Assembly (NCBI RefSeq): GCF_030209575.1
Contig: NZ_JARVRS010000001.1
Coordinates: forward strand, 930,001 to 994,000
Direction: 5' to 3'
DNA from: Leifsonia sp. fls2-241-R2A-40a
Lineage (GTDB): Bacteria; Actinomycetota; Actinomycetes; Actinomycetales; Microbacteriaceae
DNA: 64,000 nt
The notes beneath the pieces are model-generated. The model was not told the origin of the DNA. It was given only the letters and a program-made list of their open reading frames with translations, and did not search any database. Made by a program: the position numbers and the translations under genes. Below, in pieces: positions 25,518 through 34,067 of this stretch (the stretch's first letter is position 1; every line of letters begins with the position of its first letter).

Positions 25518-25925
25518 GTGGCTACACTCCCTTTCCCTGAAGAAGGCATCGCCCTCACCCATTTCATCGTCTCAACCGACCTCGAGCGTTCGGCCCGGTT
25601 CTACTCGGAAGTTCTGGGTGGAGAGATCGTCATGAGCGGGGGCCCGTGGATGGTCCAGCTCGCGAACTCGTGGATCATCATGAACGAGGGCGGCGGCCCG
25701 ACCGAGGACAAGCCGACGGTCACCCTCGAAGCCCCGACCGACCCGGACCGGGTCAGTGCGTTCCTGAACATCCGCGTCGCCGACATCCAAGAGATCTACA
25801 AGACGTGGTCCGCTAAGGGCGCAGAGTTTCTCACCCCACCGATGGACCGCGGTGCCGAGATCCGCTGCTACGTGCGCGATCCCGACGGCCACCTCATCGA
25901 GGTGGGACAAGTCGTGAACCGGTAG
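25518..25925 (+). CDS. VOC-family protein (glyoxalase/bleomycin resistance fold)
   Basis: The 135-residue protein starts at a GTG after GGAAACCCC. It is one vicinal-oxygen-chelate module pair: LTHFIVSTDLERSARFYSEVLGG (first His ligand) and CYVRDPDGHLIEVGQV (last Glu ligand), with the typical DP-DGH ending. Such proteins are glyoxalases, dioxygenases or drug-binding resistance proteins. It lies 120 bp after the SDR gene in the same direction and may share its TetR control. Confidence 0.85.
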   Translation: MATLPFPEEGIALTHFIVSTDLERSARFYSEVLGGEIVMSGGPWMVQLANSWIIMNEGGGPTEDKPTVTLEAPTDPDRVSAFLNIRVADIQEIYKTWSAKGAEFLTPPMDRGAEIRCYVRDPDGHLIEVGQVVNR

Positions 25926-25986
25926 TAGCGCGCCACGCCGAAAGCGGGTCGGCAGCCCACACCGGGACCTCGCGCGGAAGCGCGGC

Positions 25987-26433
25987 TCAGTTCGCTGACG
26001 CGAGTTCCGCCAGAACCTTCTCCACCCGTCGCTGCCTCGTCTCCGCCGTCTTCGCCTGATCGACGGGCTCGACGAGAGCCCGCTGGCGGCTGTAGGACAG
26101 GGCAGCGTACGCGCGCTCCAATGCAGGATCCGACTCGAACGCTTCCCGAACCTCCGGGGGCAGCGGCACCTCGCGAGGCAGGACATCGAGCACGACGACG
26201 ACATCGACCTCGTCGCCGGCGCTCACACCCGAAGCGGCACGATGTTCCGCGCTGAGGGGTATCAGGTACTGCTCGCCCATTCGGGCGATCGTCGATCGGT
26301 ACTCGTACGACCCCAGCCTCACCGTTACCGCCGGCTTCTTACCGGCCCCGAGTTCCGCGACGACCTCATCCGGAACCGGGATCCCGGTGGCAGTCTTACG
26401 AGCCTGCAGAATCGTCGCACGAAACGATGGCAT
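25987..26433 (-). CDS. YdeI/OmpD-associated protein with DUF1905 domain
   Basis: The 148-residue protein combines an N-terminal DUF1905 double-psi-barrel-like domain (FRATILQARKTATGIPVPDEVV, GDEVDVVVVLD) with a C-terminal YdeI segment (VPLPPEVREAFESDPALERAYAALSYSRQRALVEPVDQAKTAETRQRR). This pairing is common in actinobacteria; the biochemical role is not known. It is convergent with the VOC gene and has no operon partner. Confidence 0.85.
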   Translation of the reverse strand: MPSFRATILQARKTATGIPVPDEVVAELGAGKKPAVTVRLGSYEYRSTIARMGEQYLIPLSAEHRAASGVSAGDEVDVVVVLDVLPREVPLPPEVREAFESDPALERAYAALSYSRQRALVEPVDQAKTAETRQRRVEKVLAELASAN

Positions 26434-26791
26434 GAGTCTCCTTAGCGCCGACGGCCCTCGCAGCGACAGCTTCCCACACGTCCGGATTCGCAGTCCAACA
26501 CCGCGTAATCCCTGGGATCGGGTTTCATGTCATCGAGCGCCATCACTCCAGGGCCCGCTCGAAGGTCGAACCGCTCATCGCATGCACGTAGCGAGCCACC
26601 GGAGAGCTTCGCTGGAGGGAGCCGTGAATTTCGGAACTGTTGCCAGCTCGCTACTCATATGACGCGTGTGCTCGCAGAGGGCGTTTCTAGGCCGCGGATT
26701 TTTGAGGCCACGCCCTGCGCGTAACGCGGTGCCTATCATGATCGTGCACGGGCGCCGGGGGTGCCCTCAAGCGCTCGAGACGGAGGACCCG
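26434..26791. other. Intergenic region before glutaminase
   Basis: About 360 bp without a convincing gene. It holds a segment resembling the flank of the tRNA-Met fragment at 50.9 kb (26659-26686) and a following CCGCGGATTTTTGAGG stretch of the kind seen beside integration sites. Just before the glsA start there is a good GGAGGACCC ribosome site, with TATCAT (26743-26748) as a possible -10. Confidence 0.5.
26659..26686. repeat. 28-nt near-copy of the flank of the tRNA-Met fragment
   Basis: ATGA-n2-CGTGTGCTCGCA-n-AGGGCG-n-TT here matches 50929-50956 at 24 of 28 positions. At 50.9 kb the left part belongs to the anticodon/D side of a truncated tRNA-Met. The copy here lacks the T-arm, so it may be the remains of a second integration site or an old recombination product. 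Confidence 0.5.
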
Positions 26792-27841
26792 ATGGCCTAC
26801 CTTGAACGACAGATCCCGCTGCCCGATTTCTCAACAGACGCCGTCCACTCGGACGAAGTGCCCGCGCAGGAGAATGTGGTCTCCACGGGCAACCTTCCCG
26901 ACGTCGAACGAGTCCACGCACTCATCGAAACCGCCCACGAACGCTACCGCAGCCTGAACGACGGGAAGGTCGCCGACTACATCCCCTCGCTCGGTGAAGC
27001 AGACCCGGCCCTCTTCGGCATCAGCGTGTGCGGTGTCGGAGGCCAAACGACGAGCGTCGGCGACTCTAGCCACCCCTTCTCGATACAGTCGATCTCCAAG
27101 GTGTTCGTGTTCGCCCTGGTTTGTCATGAACTGGGGCACGCGGAAGTGTCGCGCCGCGTCGGCGTCAACAACACGGGCCTCCCGTTCAACTCGGTCATGG
27201 CTCTTGAACTCAGCGACGGCGACCCCAGGAATCCTCTCGTCAACGCGGGCGCGATCACGACGACGAGCCTGGCGCCTGGCTCGACGGCGGCAGAGAAGTG
27301 GGACTTCGTCCAACGGGGACTCTCCCGCTTCGCCGGGCGACACCTTGAAATCGACCATGAGGTCTACGCATCGGAGTCGGCCACCAACCAGCGCAATATG
27401 GCGATTGCCCGGCTCCTTCAAAGTTACGGGCGGATGCAATTCGACCCGATTCAGGCGACCGACGTCTACACCAGGCAGTGCTCACTCCTGGTGACCGCCG
27501 AGGACCTGGCCGTCATGGCCGCCACTCTCGCTGATGGAGGTGTCAACCCGATCACCCAGGATAAGGTCATCGATGCATCCGTCTGCCGGGACACGCTCGC
27601 CGTAATGGCGACGAGCGGGCTCTACGAGTTCTCCGGAGACTGGCTATTCGAAGTGGGCATTCCAGCAAAAAGCGGTGTCTCGGGCGGGATCGTCACGGTC
27701 GCACCGGGCAAGGGCGGACTCGGAACGTTCTCACCGCGCCTCGACCCCGCCGGCAACAGCGTGCGGGGGCAGCGGGCGGCCCGCTTCCTCTCTCATTCAC
27801 TCGGCCTCGACATTTTCGCTTCGACCCCGAATGGAACTTGA
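26792..27841 (+). CDS. glsA: Glutaminase
   Basis: The 349-residue protein starts at the ATG 26792 after GGAGGACCC. It is a serine-dependent beta-lactamase-fold glutaminase: the S-x-x-K nucleophile motif is in SIQSISKVF, with VNAGAITTTSL, ESATNQRNMAIA and the late AKSGVSGG motif all present. It hydrolyses L-glutamine to glutamate and ammonia. Length exceeds the usual 300-310 residues by a 25-residue polar N-terminal extension. It stands alone and is a possible nitrogen partner to the nitrate island 5 kb downstream. Confidence 0.92.
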   Translation: MAYLERQIPLPDFSTDAVHSDEVPAQENVVSTGNLPDVERVHALIETAHERYRSLNDGKVADYIPSLGEADPALFGISVCGVGGQTTSVGDSSHPFSIQSISKVFVFALVCHELGHAEVSRRVGVNNTGLPFNSVMALELSDGDPRNPLVNAGAITTTSLAPGSTAAEKWDFVQRGLSRFAGRHLEIDHEVYASESATNQRNMAIARLLQSYGRMQFDPIQATDVYTRQCSLLVTAEDLAVMAATLADGGVNPITQDKVIDASVCRDTLAVMATSGLYEFSGDWLFEVGIPAKSGVSGGIVTVAPGKGGLGTFSPRLDPAGNSVRGQRAARFLSHSLGLDIFASTPNGT

Positions 27842-28121
27842 TCCGTTTGATCGCAGCGTGAAACGACCAGGTTCGGGAAGGGCCGACCTTCAAGCGAACC
27901 TCGGACTCCACACCTGCGACGCCGCCCGTACTCTCCACCGCAACCCCGGCAAGAGGTAGACGAGTGGCCCGACCTGGACCTCTACGACTACTGAACAGAG
28001 CGTCCGCAGCGTCGGGCGGCAGGCGACCGAGAGCTGTGTAGCCAACGACCCGATAGTCGCTGCATCATGCAGCCAGATGGGCAACAGCGCATCGCGGACT
28101 CCGCTCAGGAGGTTGGTTCAG

Positions 28122-28538
28122 ATGACTAGGACAGACGCTCATAACGCCGCTCAGCGCACAGGCTGGGTCGGCTGGATCTACTTCGCAGGGATCGTGCTGC
28201 TGATCGGCGCGGCGATCGACATCATCTACGGCCTCATGGCGATCATCGGCCCGAACACCGCGTATTTCGTCGGCCCGCAAGGCAGGGCGGCATCGTTCAA
28301 CGTCGCCGGATGGGGGTGGTGGTCGCTGATCATCGGCTTGGCCATGGTCGTGCTGGCGTTCTTCCTGCTGACCGGCCGAGCCTGGGCTCGCATCCTCGTC
28401 ACAATCGTCGTCGCTATCAACGCGGTCAGCCACGTCCTCTCGCTCCCCGCCCAGCCCTGGTGGGCGATCATCATGATCGGGCTCGACGTCCTGGTCATCT
28501 ACGCCGTGACCGTCCACGGCAGAGAACTGCGCTCCTGA
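28122..28538 (+). CDS. Small four-helix membrane protein (DUF7144-like)
   Basis: The 138-residue protein starts at an ATG 9-10 bases after AGGAGG. It has four hydrophobic segments (WIYFAGIVLLIGAAIDIIYGL, WWSLIIGLAMVVLAFFLLTG, ILVTIVVAINAVSHVLSL, WWAIIMIGLDVLVIYAVTVHG). It matches the widespread actinobacterial family with a GW-G-W-I-FAG start, whose function is not known and which often sits near stress-related membrane proteins. Confidence 0.8.
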   Translation: MTRTDAHNAAQRTGWVGWIYFAGIVLLIGAAIDIIYGLMAIIGPNTAYFVGPQGRAASFNVAGWGWWSLIIGLAMVVLAFFLLTGRAWARILVTIVVAINAVSHVLSLPAQPWWAIIMIGLDVLVIYAVTVHGRELRS

Positions 28539-28632
28539 CATCCCGCGACGCTCGCGCGCGGTGATCAGAGATTCCCGCGACGCACGGGGGTGTTCGTGGA
28601 CGCACCCGCACCGCGCGCGAGTCCCTCCCATC

Positions 28633-28708
28633 AGGTGAAAATCGAACACCGGGCCAAGGTAAGTCTTGCCAAGCTAGCTACCGCGCGCGGACACTATCCA
28701 CACTCGGC
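28633..28708 (+). repeat. Promoter-like repeat, copy A
   Basis: The core at 28660-28699 (beginning TAAGTCTTGCCAAGCTAGC and ending GGACACTATCC) recurs inverted at 30555-30594 with 38 of 40 bases identical; flanking AGGTGAAA-n-TCGA is also shared. Both copies lie just upstream of a small gene in the same relative orientation, so this is probably a shared promoter or operator. TTGCCA could act as a -35. Confidence 0.6.
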
Positions 28709-28761
28709 ACTTCCGACGCACGGGCAACGGTGCGTGTCGACTCGCTGGAGAGGGGAACATC

Positions 28762-28994
28762 GTGACGATCCATGCAGCTGTAGAGCACGAACCACACCCC
28801 GAGGAATTGGCCCTGTCCCGTATCTACGAAACGGGCAGACCATCTCCCTCGTCCACTGGAACCGCGTCGCCGGCGACTGGAAGTACACGACCCTCGTCGT
28901 CGAGTACGCGGGCCGTGACGAGAACACCTGGCAGGTCATCGCGCAGGGCCAACCGATGATCCTCGACCGGGCGGAATGGACCATCTTCGCGTAA
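28762..28994 (+). pseudogene. Small hypothetical gene with a frameshift
   Basis: A GTG at 28762 follows a strong GAGAGGGGAAC site and opens a frame reading M-T-I-H-A-A-V-E-H-E-P-H-P-E-E-L-A-L-S-R-I-Y-E-T-G. After about 28840 this frame turns Ser/Pro/Arg rich while the -1 frame becomes protein-like (ISLVHWNRVAGDWKYTTLVV, YAGRDENTWQVIAQGQP, ending EWTIFA at 28994). One missing base near 28835-28845 would join them into about 77 residues. It could be a decayed gene or a sequencing error. No family recognised. Confidence 0.5.
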
Positions 28995-29484
28995 CCACAG
29001 GCTTGCGGATCGCGCTACGTGATGGATGGGTGGGCGCTGGCCGCGCTCACTGCTGAAGCCGCCGTGTTCCATTCGTTCGTCTTGGAACGTCGCCGTGATC
29101 GAGGATCGTGTCGTCGACTGAACGACCCGGTCGAACGCCACGAACCGTACGTACGCCGTTTCCGTGGTCAGCGCGGCTAGTCGGCCGATCAGGGTGCGCG
29201 TGTCGGCGGCGATCGCCCACCCCTCGCCCGCGTACCGGCTAACCGTCTCCACGCACTCCTTCGTCTCCTCCGGGTCGGGAAGACCGACCCGATCACCGCG
29301 GTCCGTCGGCCCTGGGATACGCAGCAGCCCGTGAGACGGATCGCCATCCACGGCGCTTCCACCCGTTGCCGGATCAGGTGGTGCAAACCCGCTGAAGAGC
29401 TCCCCGATCCTGCATAGCCGCAGGCGAAGCCCCCTCCTATACTTGCCGCCGAACGGCAGTCACCGCTCGTTAAGGAGACCTGAC
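28995..29484. other. Region with one doubtful leftward ORF
   Basis: No well-supported gene. A leftward frame from 29351 gives a plausible-looking stretch (PDPEETKECVETVSRYAGEGWAIAADTRTLIGRLAALTTETAYVRFVAFDRVV, 29090-29290) but it continues antisense through the frameshifted gene to 28824 and has no family match, so it may be a fragment. The 30 bp before 29485 hold the DUF1269 ribosome site AAGGAG. Confidence 0.3.
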
Positions 29485-30123
29485 ATGACCGATGCAACAT
29501 CCACCCCACGCGACGGGACCGACGCGGCCGCCGGCGTGAATGCGGCGGGCATCAGCGACGGCGCCTACACGCTGATCGCCGCCGATTTCGCCGACACCGA
29601 CATCGCCATGGAGGCGTACGAAGCACTGAAAAAGGTCGAGGACGGCGCCACAGTCAAGATCGACGGGGTCGTCGTCGTCAGACGGGATGCCGCCGGCAAG
29701 CTCGAAGTGCAGAAGGCCACCGACCACAGCACTCGCGACGGCCTCACCTGGGGCGCTGTCGGCGGGGCGGTCCTGGGTGTACTCTTCCCGCCGTCGATCA
29801 TCGCCAGCGCCGTAGTGGTGGGCGCCGGCGGCGGCCTCATCGGCAAGCTGCGCGAGCGCCACCACAAGAAGGAGCTCGAAAAGGAGCTCGAGGAGGCGAT
29901 CGCGCCCGGGCACTCCGGCATCATCGCCCTCGTCTCGAATCCCGGTGAGGTCAAGATCCGCAAGGCGCTCGAGAAGGCCGACCGGATCGTCGAGAAGGCT
30001 ATCGACGACGCCGCCGCAGCGGACATCAAGGCAGCGGGCAAAGACTCGGACAGCGCCGCCGGCTCCGGTGGTGCGGCCGACGCACCCTCCGCCACCGAGA
30101 GCAATTCTGCCGAGAAGAATTAG
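29485..30123 (+). CDS. DUF1269 family protein with a glycine-zipper-like membrane segment
   Basis: The 212-residue protein starts at an ATG after AAGGAGACCTGAC. The core (IAADFADTDIAMEAYEALKKVE, TVKIDGVVVVRRDAAGKLEVQKA, TWGAVGGAVLGVLFPPSIIASAVVVGAGGGLIGKL) is the DUF1269 pattern with a small-residue-rich hydrophobic hairpin; charged helices (HHKKELEKELEEAI) and an Ala/Ser-rich tail follow. Members are membrane-associated and of unknown function, often near stress genes. A terminator hairpin follows. Confidence 0.85.
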   Translation: MTDATSTPRDGTDAAAGVNAAGISDGAYTLIAADFADTDIAMEAYEALKKVEDGATVKIDGVVVVRRDAAGKLEVQKATDHSTRDGLTWGAVGGAVLGVLFPPSIIASAVVVGAGGGLIGKLRERHHKKELEKELEEAIAPGHSGIIALVSNPGEVKIRKALEKADRIVEKAIDDAAAADIKAAGKDSDSAAGSGGAADAPSATESNSAEKN

Positions 30124-30157
30124 AACGGCTGCGCGGAGGCGACCTCCTGGCTCGCAG

Positions 30158-30187
30158 AACGGCACGGTCTCCGCCGTGCCGTTTCTC
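30158..30187 (+). terminator. Intrinsic terminator after the DUF1269 gene
   Basis: AACGGCACGG and CCGTGCCGTT pair perfectly around a short loop (30158-30183), followed by TTTCT. It would end the DUF1269 transcript and could also stop leftward readthrough from the decayed gene on the right. Confidence 0.75.
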
Positions 30188-30199
30188 TAGACGTTTCCG

Positions 30200-30531
30200 A
30201 GATCTTCCGGAGATAACTCGCGTGAGCAGCGTGAGCGCGATGGAGCAGAGGGGGCCGACGAGGGCGACGGCGAGGGCGAAGAGGATGCGTTGGGTCGCGG
30301 GCGTGCTGCTGGTGTTGGCCGTCTAGAGGAAGACGGCGCAGAGGAGGTAGCCGTAGACGCCGGATGCCAGCAGTGCAGTGAGCCGGTCGGTGGGGAGGAG
30401 GCCGATGCCGATCGCGATGATCGCCCAGACGATCAGTTTCCAGGCGGATCCGCCGAACGGAATTCGGCCGCTGAGGGCGCCGAGGCCGCATCCGAACGCG
30501 CCCCGAGGACGACGGTGATCGTGCGGGTCAT
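30200..30531 (-). pseudogene. Decayed small membrane protein gene
   Basis: Reading left from the ATG at 30531 (M-T-R-T-I-T-V-V-L-G) the frame loses sense within about ten codons, but a neighbouring frame continues as a clear membrane protein (CGLGALSGRIPFGG, WKLIVWAIIAIGIGLLPTDRL, GVYGYLLCAVFL), then hits TAG at 30323-30325 and goes on in frame as QRILFALAVALVGPLCSIALTLL. So there is one frameshift and one nonsense codon. The promoter-like repeat copy B ends just upstream of its start. Confidence 0.6.
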
Positions 30532-30545
30532 GCTGCGGACGTCCG

Positions 30546-30620
30546 AACGAGTCCGGATAGTGTCCGCTCGCGGTGGCTAGCTTGGCAAGACTTATCTCGG
30601 TCGACCCTCGACTTTCACCT
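30546..30620 (-). repeat. Promoter-like repeat, copy B (inverted relative to copy A)
   Basis: Reverse complement of the element at 28633-28708; the 40-nt core differs at two positions. It ends 14 bp before the start of the decayed membrane protein gene. Confidence 0.6.
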
Positions 30621-30702
30621 CACTCGATGGTGACTCGCGTGCGGTTCGCGCAGACAACGGTATCGAAACCTGAATGACGGCTCGCCGCCTTCGGCTCTGC
30701 GC

Positions 30703-31443
30703 CTAGATCGCCCCACCGTTGACATAGATGATCTGGCCGTTCACCCAGTGGCCGGGGCCGGCGAGGAACGCGACCGTGTCGGCGATATCCTCCGGGGTGC
30801 CGAGCCGCTCCAGCGGGGACACCTTCGCCAGTCCCCCGATCTCGTCGTCGTTCTTGCCGTCGAGAAACAGATCGGTCGCCGTGGGGCCGGGCGCCACCGC
30901 ATTCACCGTGACGTCCTTCCCGCGCAGTTCACGGGCGAGAATGAGGGTCATCGCGTTCACGGCGCCCTTGCTGGCGGCGTAGGCGGAATACCCGGGGAAC
31001 TGCAGCTTCGACACCGAGGTCGAGAAGTTGATGATCGCGCCGCCGGACCGCACCCGGCGAACCGCCTGCTGCGACACCACGAAGGTTCCGCGGATGTTGA
31101 CCCGGTGCATCCGGTCCAGGTCGTCGAGATCAAACGACGCCAGCGGCCCTAGCAACATGATCCCCGCCGTATTCACGACGACGTCGATGCCGCCGAACTC
31201 CGCCTCCACCGCATCGAACGCCGCAACCATCTCGGCCTCGTCGGCGACGTCACCACCGACTGCGAGAGCCCGGCCGCCCGCATTCACGATGGATGAGACG
31301 ATCGCTTCGGCCTTCGATCTGTTGCCTGCGTAGTGGACAGCGACCGCCATTCCCGCAGCAGCGAGACGCTCGCAACTCGCCTTACCGATTCCGCCCGAGC
31401 CGCCTGTCACCAGCGCGACCCGGAGGTCATTCGAGCCGAACAT
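30703..31443 (-). CDS. SDR-family oxidoreductase
   Basis: From the ATG at 31443 (after GGAGGGAGGC) the product is 246 residues. It is a classical SDR: VTGGSGGIGKAS cofactor motif, NTAGIML in place of NNAG, catalytic Ser in NFSTSVSKL, YxxxK in YSAYAASKGA, and GPTATDLF after it. The closest pattern is 3-oxoacyl-ACP reductase-like or polyol dehydrogenases of the FabG group; the substrate is not evident. It stands alone between intergenic stretches. Confidence 0.88.
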   Translation of the reverse strand: MFGSNDLRVALVTGGSGGIGKASCERLAAAGMAVAVHYAGNRSKAEAIVSSIVNAGGRALAVGGDVADEAEMVAAFDAVEAEFGGIDVVVNTAGIMLLGPLASFDLDDLDRMHRVNIRGTFVVSQQAVRRVRSGGAIINFSTSVSKLQFPGYSAYAASKGAVNAMTLILARELRGKDVTVNAVAPGPTATDLFLDGKNDDEIGGLAKVSPLERLGTPEDIADTVAFLAGPGHWVNGQIIYVNGGAI

Positions 31444-31993
31444 GATGCCTCCCTCCGGTGAGCATTCTGACGGCGTTATTACACCTCCATCAGACCGATT
31501 CACGCCAGGGTGCAACCCGCGCTCCCAGTCGTCCTCGGCGGTGGAGCGACCGCTTCTGATTCGCCGTGGCGGGCGTAACGTCGTGGCATGCCTGGCAGCC
31601 GGCCACCGCGTCGCTGGCGTGACGCGATCTTGCGCTCCCCGAGCGGCGCAATTGCTCGGCGGATCGAGTTGGTCGACGGTCGCCTCCCTCCATTTGTGGA
31701 CCTCCCTGCGACAGGCAACGGCGGCGCAACCGATCATTTCCTTCTCGCTGTAGCGGATCCGGTGCGACCGATCTACCGTTGGCAATCGCAGACGCAGGCA
31801 GCGCCTCCAACAGACGATTAGCGTCCGGTGCGTCGTTCTTCGATTCCCCGCGTCGCTTGTTCGGCGCTCGACGACGTCGGTGATACGGCCCGAGCCTACG
31901 GGAGCCGCGATCGCCGCTTTCAGCGCGTCCTGGGAGCGGCTCACCGCAGCCGTCGACGGCGGAAGTGGGCAGGACCCGGGAATCCCGCATCAG
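31444..31993. other. Long intergenic region without a supported gene
   Basis: About 550 bp between the SDR start and the end of the molybdenum cofactor cluster. Frames on both strands are Arg/Ser rich and lack family resemblance. The 40 bp beside the SDR start, with ATTACACC and AGAATGCTC, is relatively AT-rich and probably holds its promoter. Confidence 0.5.
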
Positions 31994-32239
31994 TCAGCGT
32001 TTCGCGGCCAGTCGCGCTGCCCGCTGGAGTATCGCGATCGCCGTCTCCAGTTCGAACGCTTCGGCTCGCGCGACCCCCGCCGCGTAGCCGGCCAGGTACG
32101 CCGAGAGGGGCGCGGCTCGCCGCACCACGTTGTGGGCGGCGTCGCGCGCCAGCTCGAGCACCGCGGACACGATCTCGGGCGAGACGTCGGTGCCCAGCTC
32201 AGCGTTGAGGATGGTCATCCACTCGGAAAGCTCCGTCAT
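31994..32239 (-). CDS. DUF6457-type small protein of the Moco cluster
   Basis: The 81-residue protein starts at an ATG overlapping the mobA stop (ATGA). Its pattern LSEWMTILNAELG, VLELARDAAHNVVRRAAPLSAYLAGYAAGVA matches the small DUF6457 proteins usually found right after mobA in actinobacteria. It is probably a helical accessory to molybdenum cofactor or molybdoenzyme maturation; the precise role is not known. Confidence 0.75.
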   Translation of the reverse strand: MTELSEWMTILNAELGTDVSPEIVSAVLELARDAAHNVVRRAAPLSAYLAGYAAGVARAEAFELETAIAILQRAARLAAKR

Positions 32240-32847
32240 GCCGGTGTCCTTGCTCGTGCGGCCGCCAGATCGGCTGGGGTATCGATGTCGAAAGCCAGGC
32301 CGTCGGGGTCCGGCAGGAATGTCAGCTGCAACCGCTCGAAGAGGAGGCGCGCCGGGAGAGAGTCGAGTCCCGTTTTCCGGCGGAGGCGGGAGCATTCGGC
32401 ACGCAGCGTCGTCGCGCGATAGACGCCGCACAGCCATTGCGGTCGGCCGGACCCGTCGAGAAAGGCGACCCCGTCCCCGAAGGTGGCTCCGTCCCCGTGC
32501 CATTCGTGGGCGAGCAGTAAGGCAACCGCTTCGGGTGCGCGGGCCAGATCGCACGCGACCACCAGGATCCGGTCGGCAATCACCGCGCGTCGAGCGATTT
32601 CGTCGAGGCCGGCGGCGATGGCCGCAGCCGGACCGGAGAACGGCGGATCCTCCCGGGTGATGGATACCGAGCCGAGCAACGCGTACTTAGCGATGGGCTC
32701 CACCGGACCCACGACGACGGTCGGCACCGCGCGCGTTGCTCGCACTGCACGGTCCAGAAGTGTCTCGCCGCCGATGACGACCGTCGGTTTCGGCATCCCG
32801 AGCCGTCGAGCCCGGCCGCCCGCGAGAATGACCGCGGCCACACTCAT
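32236..32847 (-). CDS. mobA: Molybdenum cofactor guanylyltransferase
   Basis: The 203-residue protein starts at the ATG 32847 overlapping the moeA stop. The nucleotide-binding start AAVILAGGRARRLGMPKP, the DRAVRATRA helix, DPPFSGPAAAIAAGL and VVACDLARAPEAVALLL (metal-binding Asp) are the MobA/MocA-type NTP-transferase landmarks. It attaches GMP to molybdopterin to make the bis-MGD cofactor needed by the nitrate reductase encoded downstream on the other strand. Confidence 0.88.
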   Translation of the reverse strand: MSVAAVILAGGRARRLGMPKPTVVIGGETLLDRAVRATRAVPTVVVGPVEPIAKYALLGSVSITREDPPFSGPAAAIAAGLDEIARRAVIADRILVVACDLARAPEAVALLLAHEWHGDGATFGDGVAFLDGSGRPQWLCGVYRATTLRAECSRLRRKTGLDSLPARLLFERLQLTFLPDPDGLAFDIDTPADLAAARARTPA

Positions 32848-34061
32848 GCGGGCTCGATGACCCGCAGGAGCTGCCCGGCGCGCACGTCGCCGGTCTCTGC
32901 ACCGACGACTCCGATCAATGGGGCGGCGAACATCGCCGACAGGGCGTGAGCGGCCCGCCCGGGGTGCCCCATCGGACGGATGGACAGCCCACCCGGGCTG
33001 TCGGATACGTCGAGGGGCACGAACCGGACGGCGCCCGGCGACCCGCTCCAGCCCTCTGAGACCGTCTCGGCCGCGGGTCCCGCCGAGACCGGACGTCCGG
33101 AGAGCCTGTTGAGTGCCGGCCGGACGAAGGCCTCGAAGGATACGAACGCGGCGGTCGGGGTTCCAGGGAGCGCAAGCCAGGGAACGCCGGACCACGTCCC
33201 GAGAGCCTGCGGGCGTCCGGGACGCATCGCCACCCGTGCGAGGATCCCGCCCAGTGTCGCTTGGGCCATCCGGCCGAGCAGGTCACGGGTCCCGGCGCCG
33301 AGACCTCCGGTCGAGACGATCAGGTCCGCCTCGCATGCCGCGGCGTCGAGCACGCGCGCGACCGATATCGGATCGTCGGCGGCGAGCCGACAGCTGCTCA
33401 CGATGCCGCCGAGCGACTCGACGGCGGCGCGCAGATAGACGGCGTTCGAGTCCGGAATGGCCCCCGCACTCTGCGCGGAGAGCTCGTCCCCGGACGAGAT
33501 CACCGCGACCCGGGGCCGTCGGTGCACGAGCACCTCTTCGTGGCCGGTTGCAGCGAGCAGTGCGAGACCGCGTGCTGTGAGCTCATCCCCCGCCGACAGC
33601 AGCGGGTCGCCCGCCGCGATGTCCTCGCCGGTGCGGCGGATGTGAGTCTTCCCCGCATCCCAGAGCAGCACCTTCCCGCGGTCGACGAAGCTCCCGGTTG
33701 ACGACTCTTCGACCGGGATCACACGGTCGGCACCCTCTGGGATCGGCGCGCCTGTCATGATCTGCACCGCCTCCCCCGGCCCGACCACGAGCCGGCCATG
33801 CCGGTGGCCGGCCGGCGCGCATGCGGTGACGACGAGACTCGCCGGACGCCCGGGTGTGGTCCCCTCGACATCGGCTTCCCGCACGGCGTATCCGTCCATC
33901 GCCGCGTTGTCGAACCTGGGCACAGGGGTGCGGGCGATCGTCTGCTCGGCAAGCACCCGGCCGACGGCCGCGGCCACCTGGACGCGTTCGGCGGCGAGGG
34001 GACGGACCAGGCCGAGCACCGCGGCGCGATAGGTCTCGACAGTGTGTGCGATCGCATCCAT
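32844..34061 (-). CDS. moeA: Molybdopterin molybdotransferase
   Basis: The 405-residue protein has the MoeA domains in order: PVPRFDNAAMDGYAVRE, MTGAPIPEGADRVIPVEE, GEDIAAGDPLLSAGDEL, the MoCF core RVAVISSGDEL and STGGLGAGTRDLL, and the C-terminal LPGTPTAAFVSFEAFVRPAL. It inserts molybdate into adenylylated molybdopterin. It leads the moeA-mobA-DUF6457 operon and appears to have a leaderless start (-10 hexamer 6 nt before ATG) under the same box array as narK and nirBD. Confidence 0.92.
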   Translation of the reverse strand: MDAIAHTVETYRAAVLGLVRPLAAERVQVAAAVGRVLAEQTIARTPVPRFDNAAMDGYAVREADVEGTTPGRPASLVVTACAPAGHRHGRLVVGPGEAVQIMTGAPIPEGADRVIPVEESSTGSFVDRGKVLLWDAGKTHIRRTGEDIAAGDPLLSAGDELTARGLALLAATGHEEVLVHRRPRVAVISSGDELSAQSAGAIPDSNAVYLRAAVESLGGIVSSCRLAADDPISVARVLDAAACEADLIVSTGGLGAGTRDLLGRMAQATLGGILARVAMRPGRPQALGTWSGVPWLALPGTPTAAFVSFEAFVRPALNRLSGRPVSAGPAAETVSEGWSGSPGAVRFVPLDVSDSPGGLSIRPMGHPGRAAHALSAMFAAPLIGVVGAETGDVRAGQLLRVIEPA

Positions 34062-34067
34062 GGGGAC

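Noticed and set aside
31490-31990. Leftward 166-codon frame in the gap before the Moco cluster
   Set aside because: Arg/Ser-rich low-complexity translation, no ribosome site, no recognisable motif; treated as non-coding.
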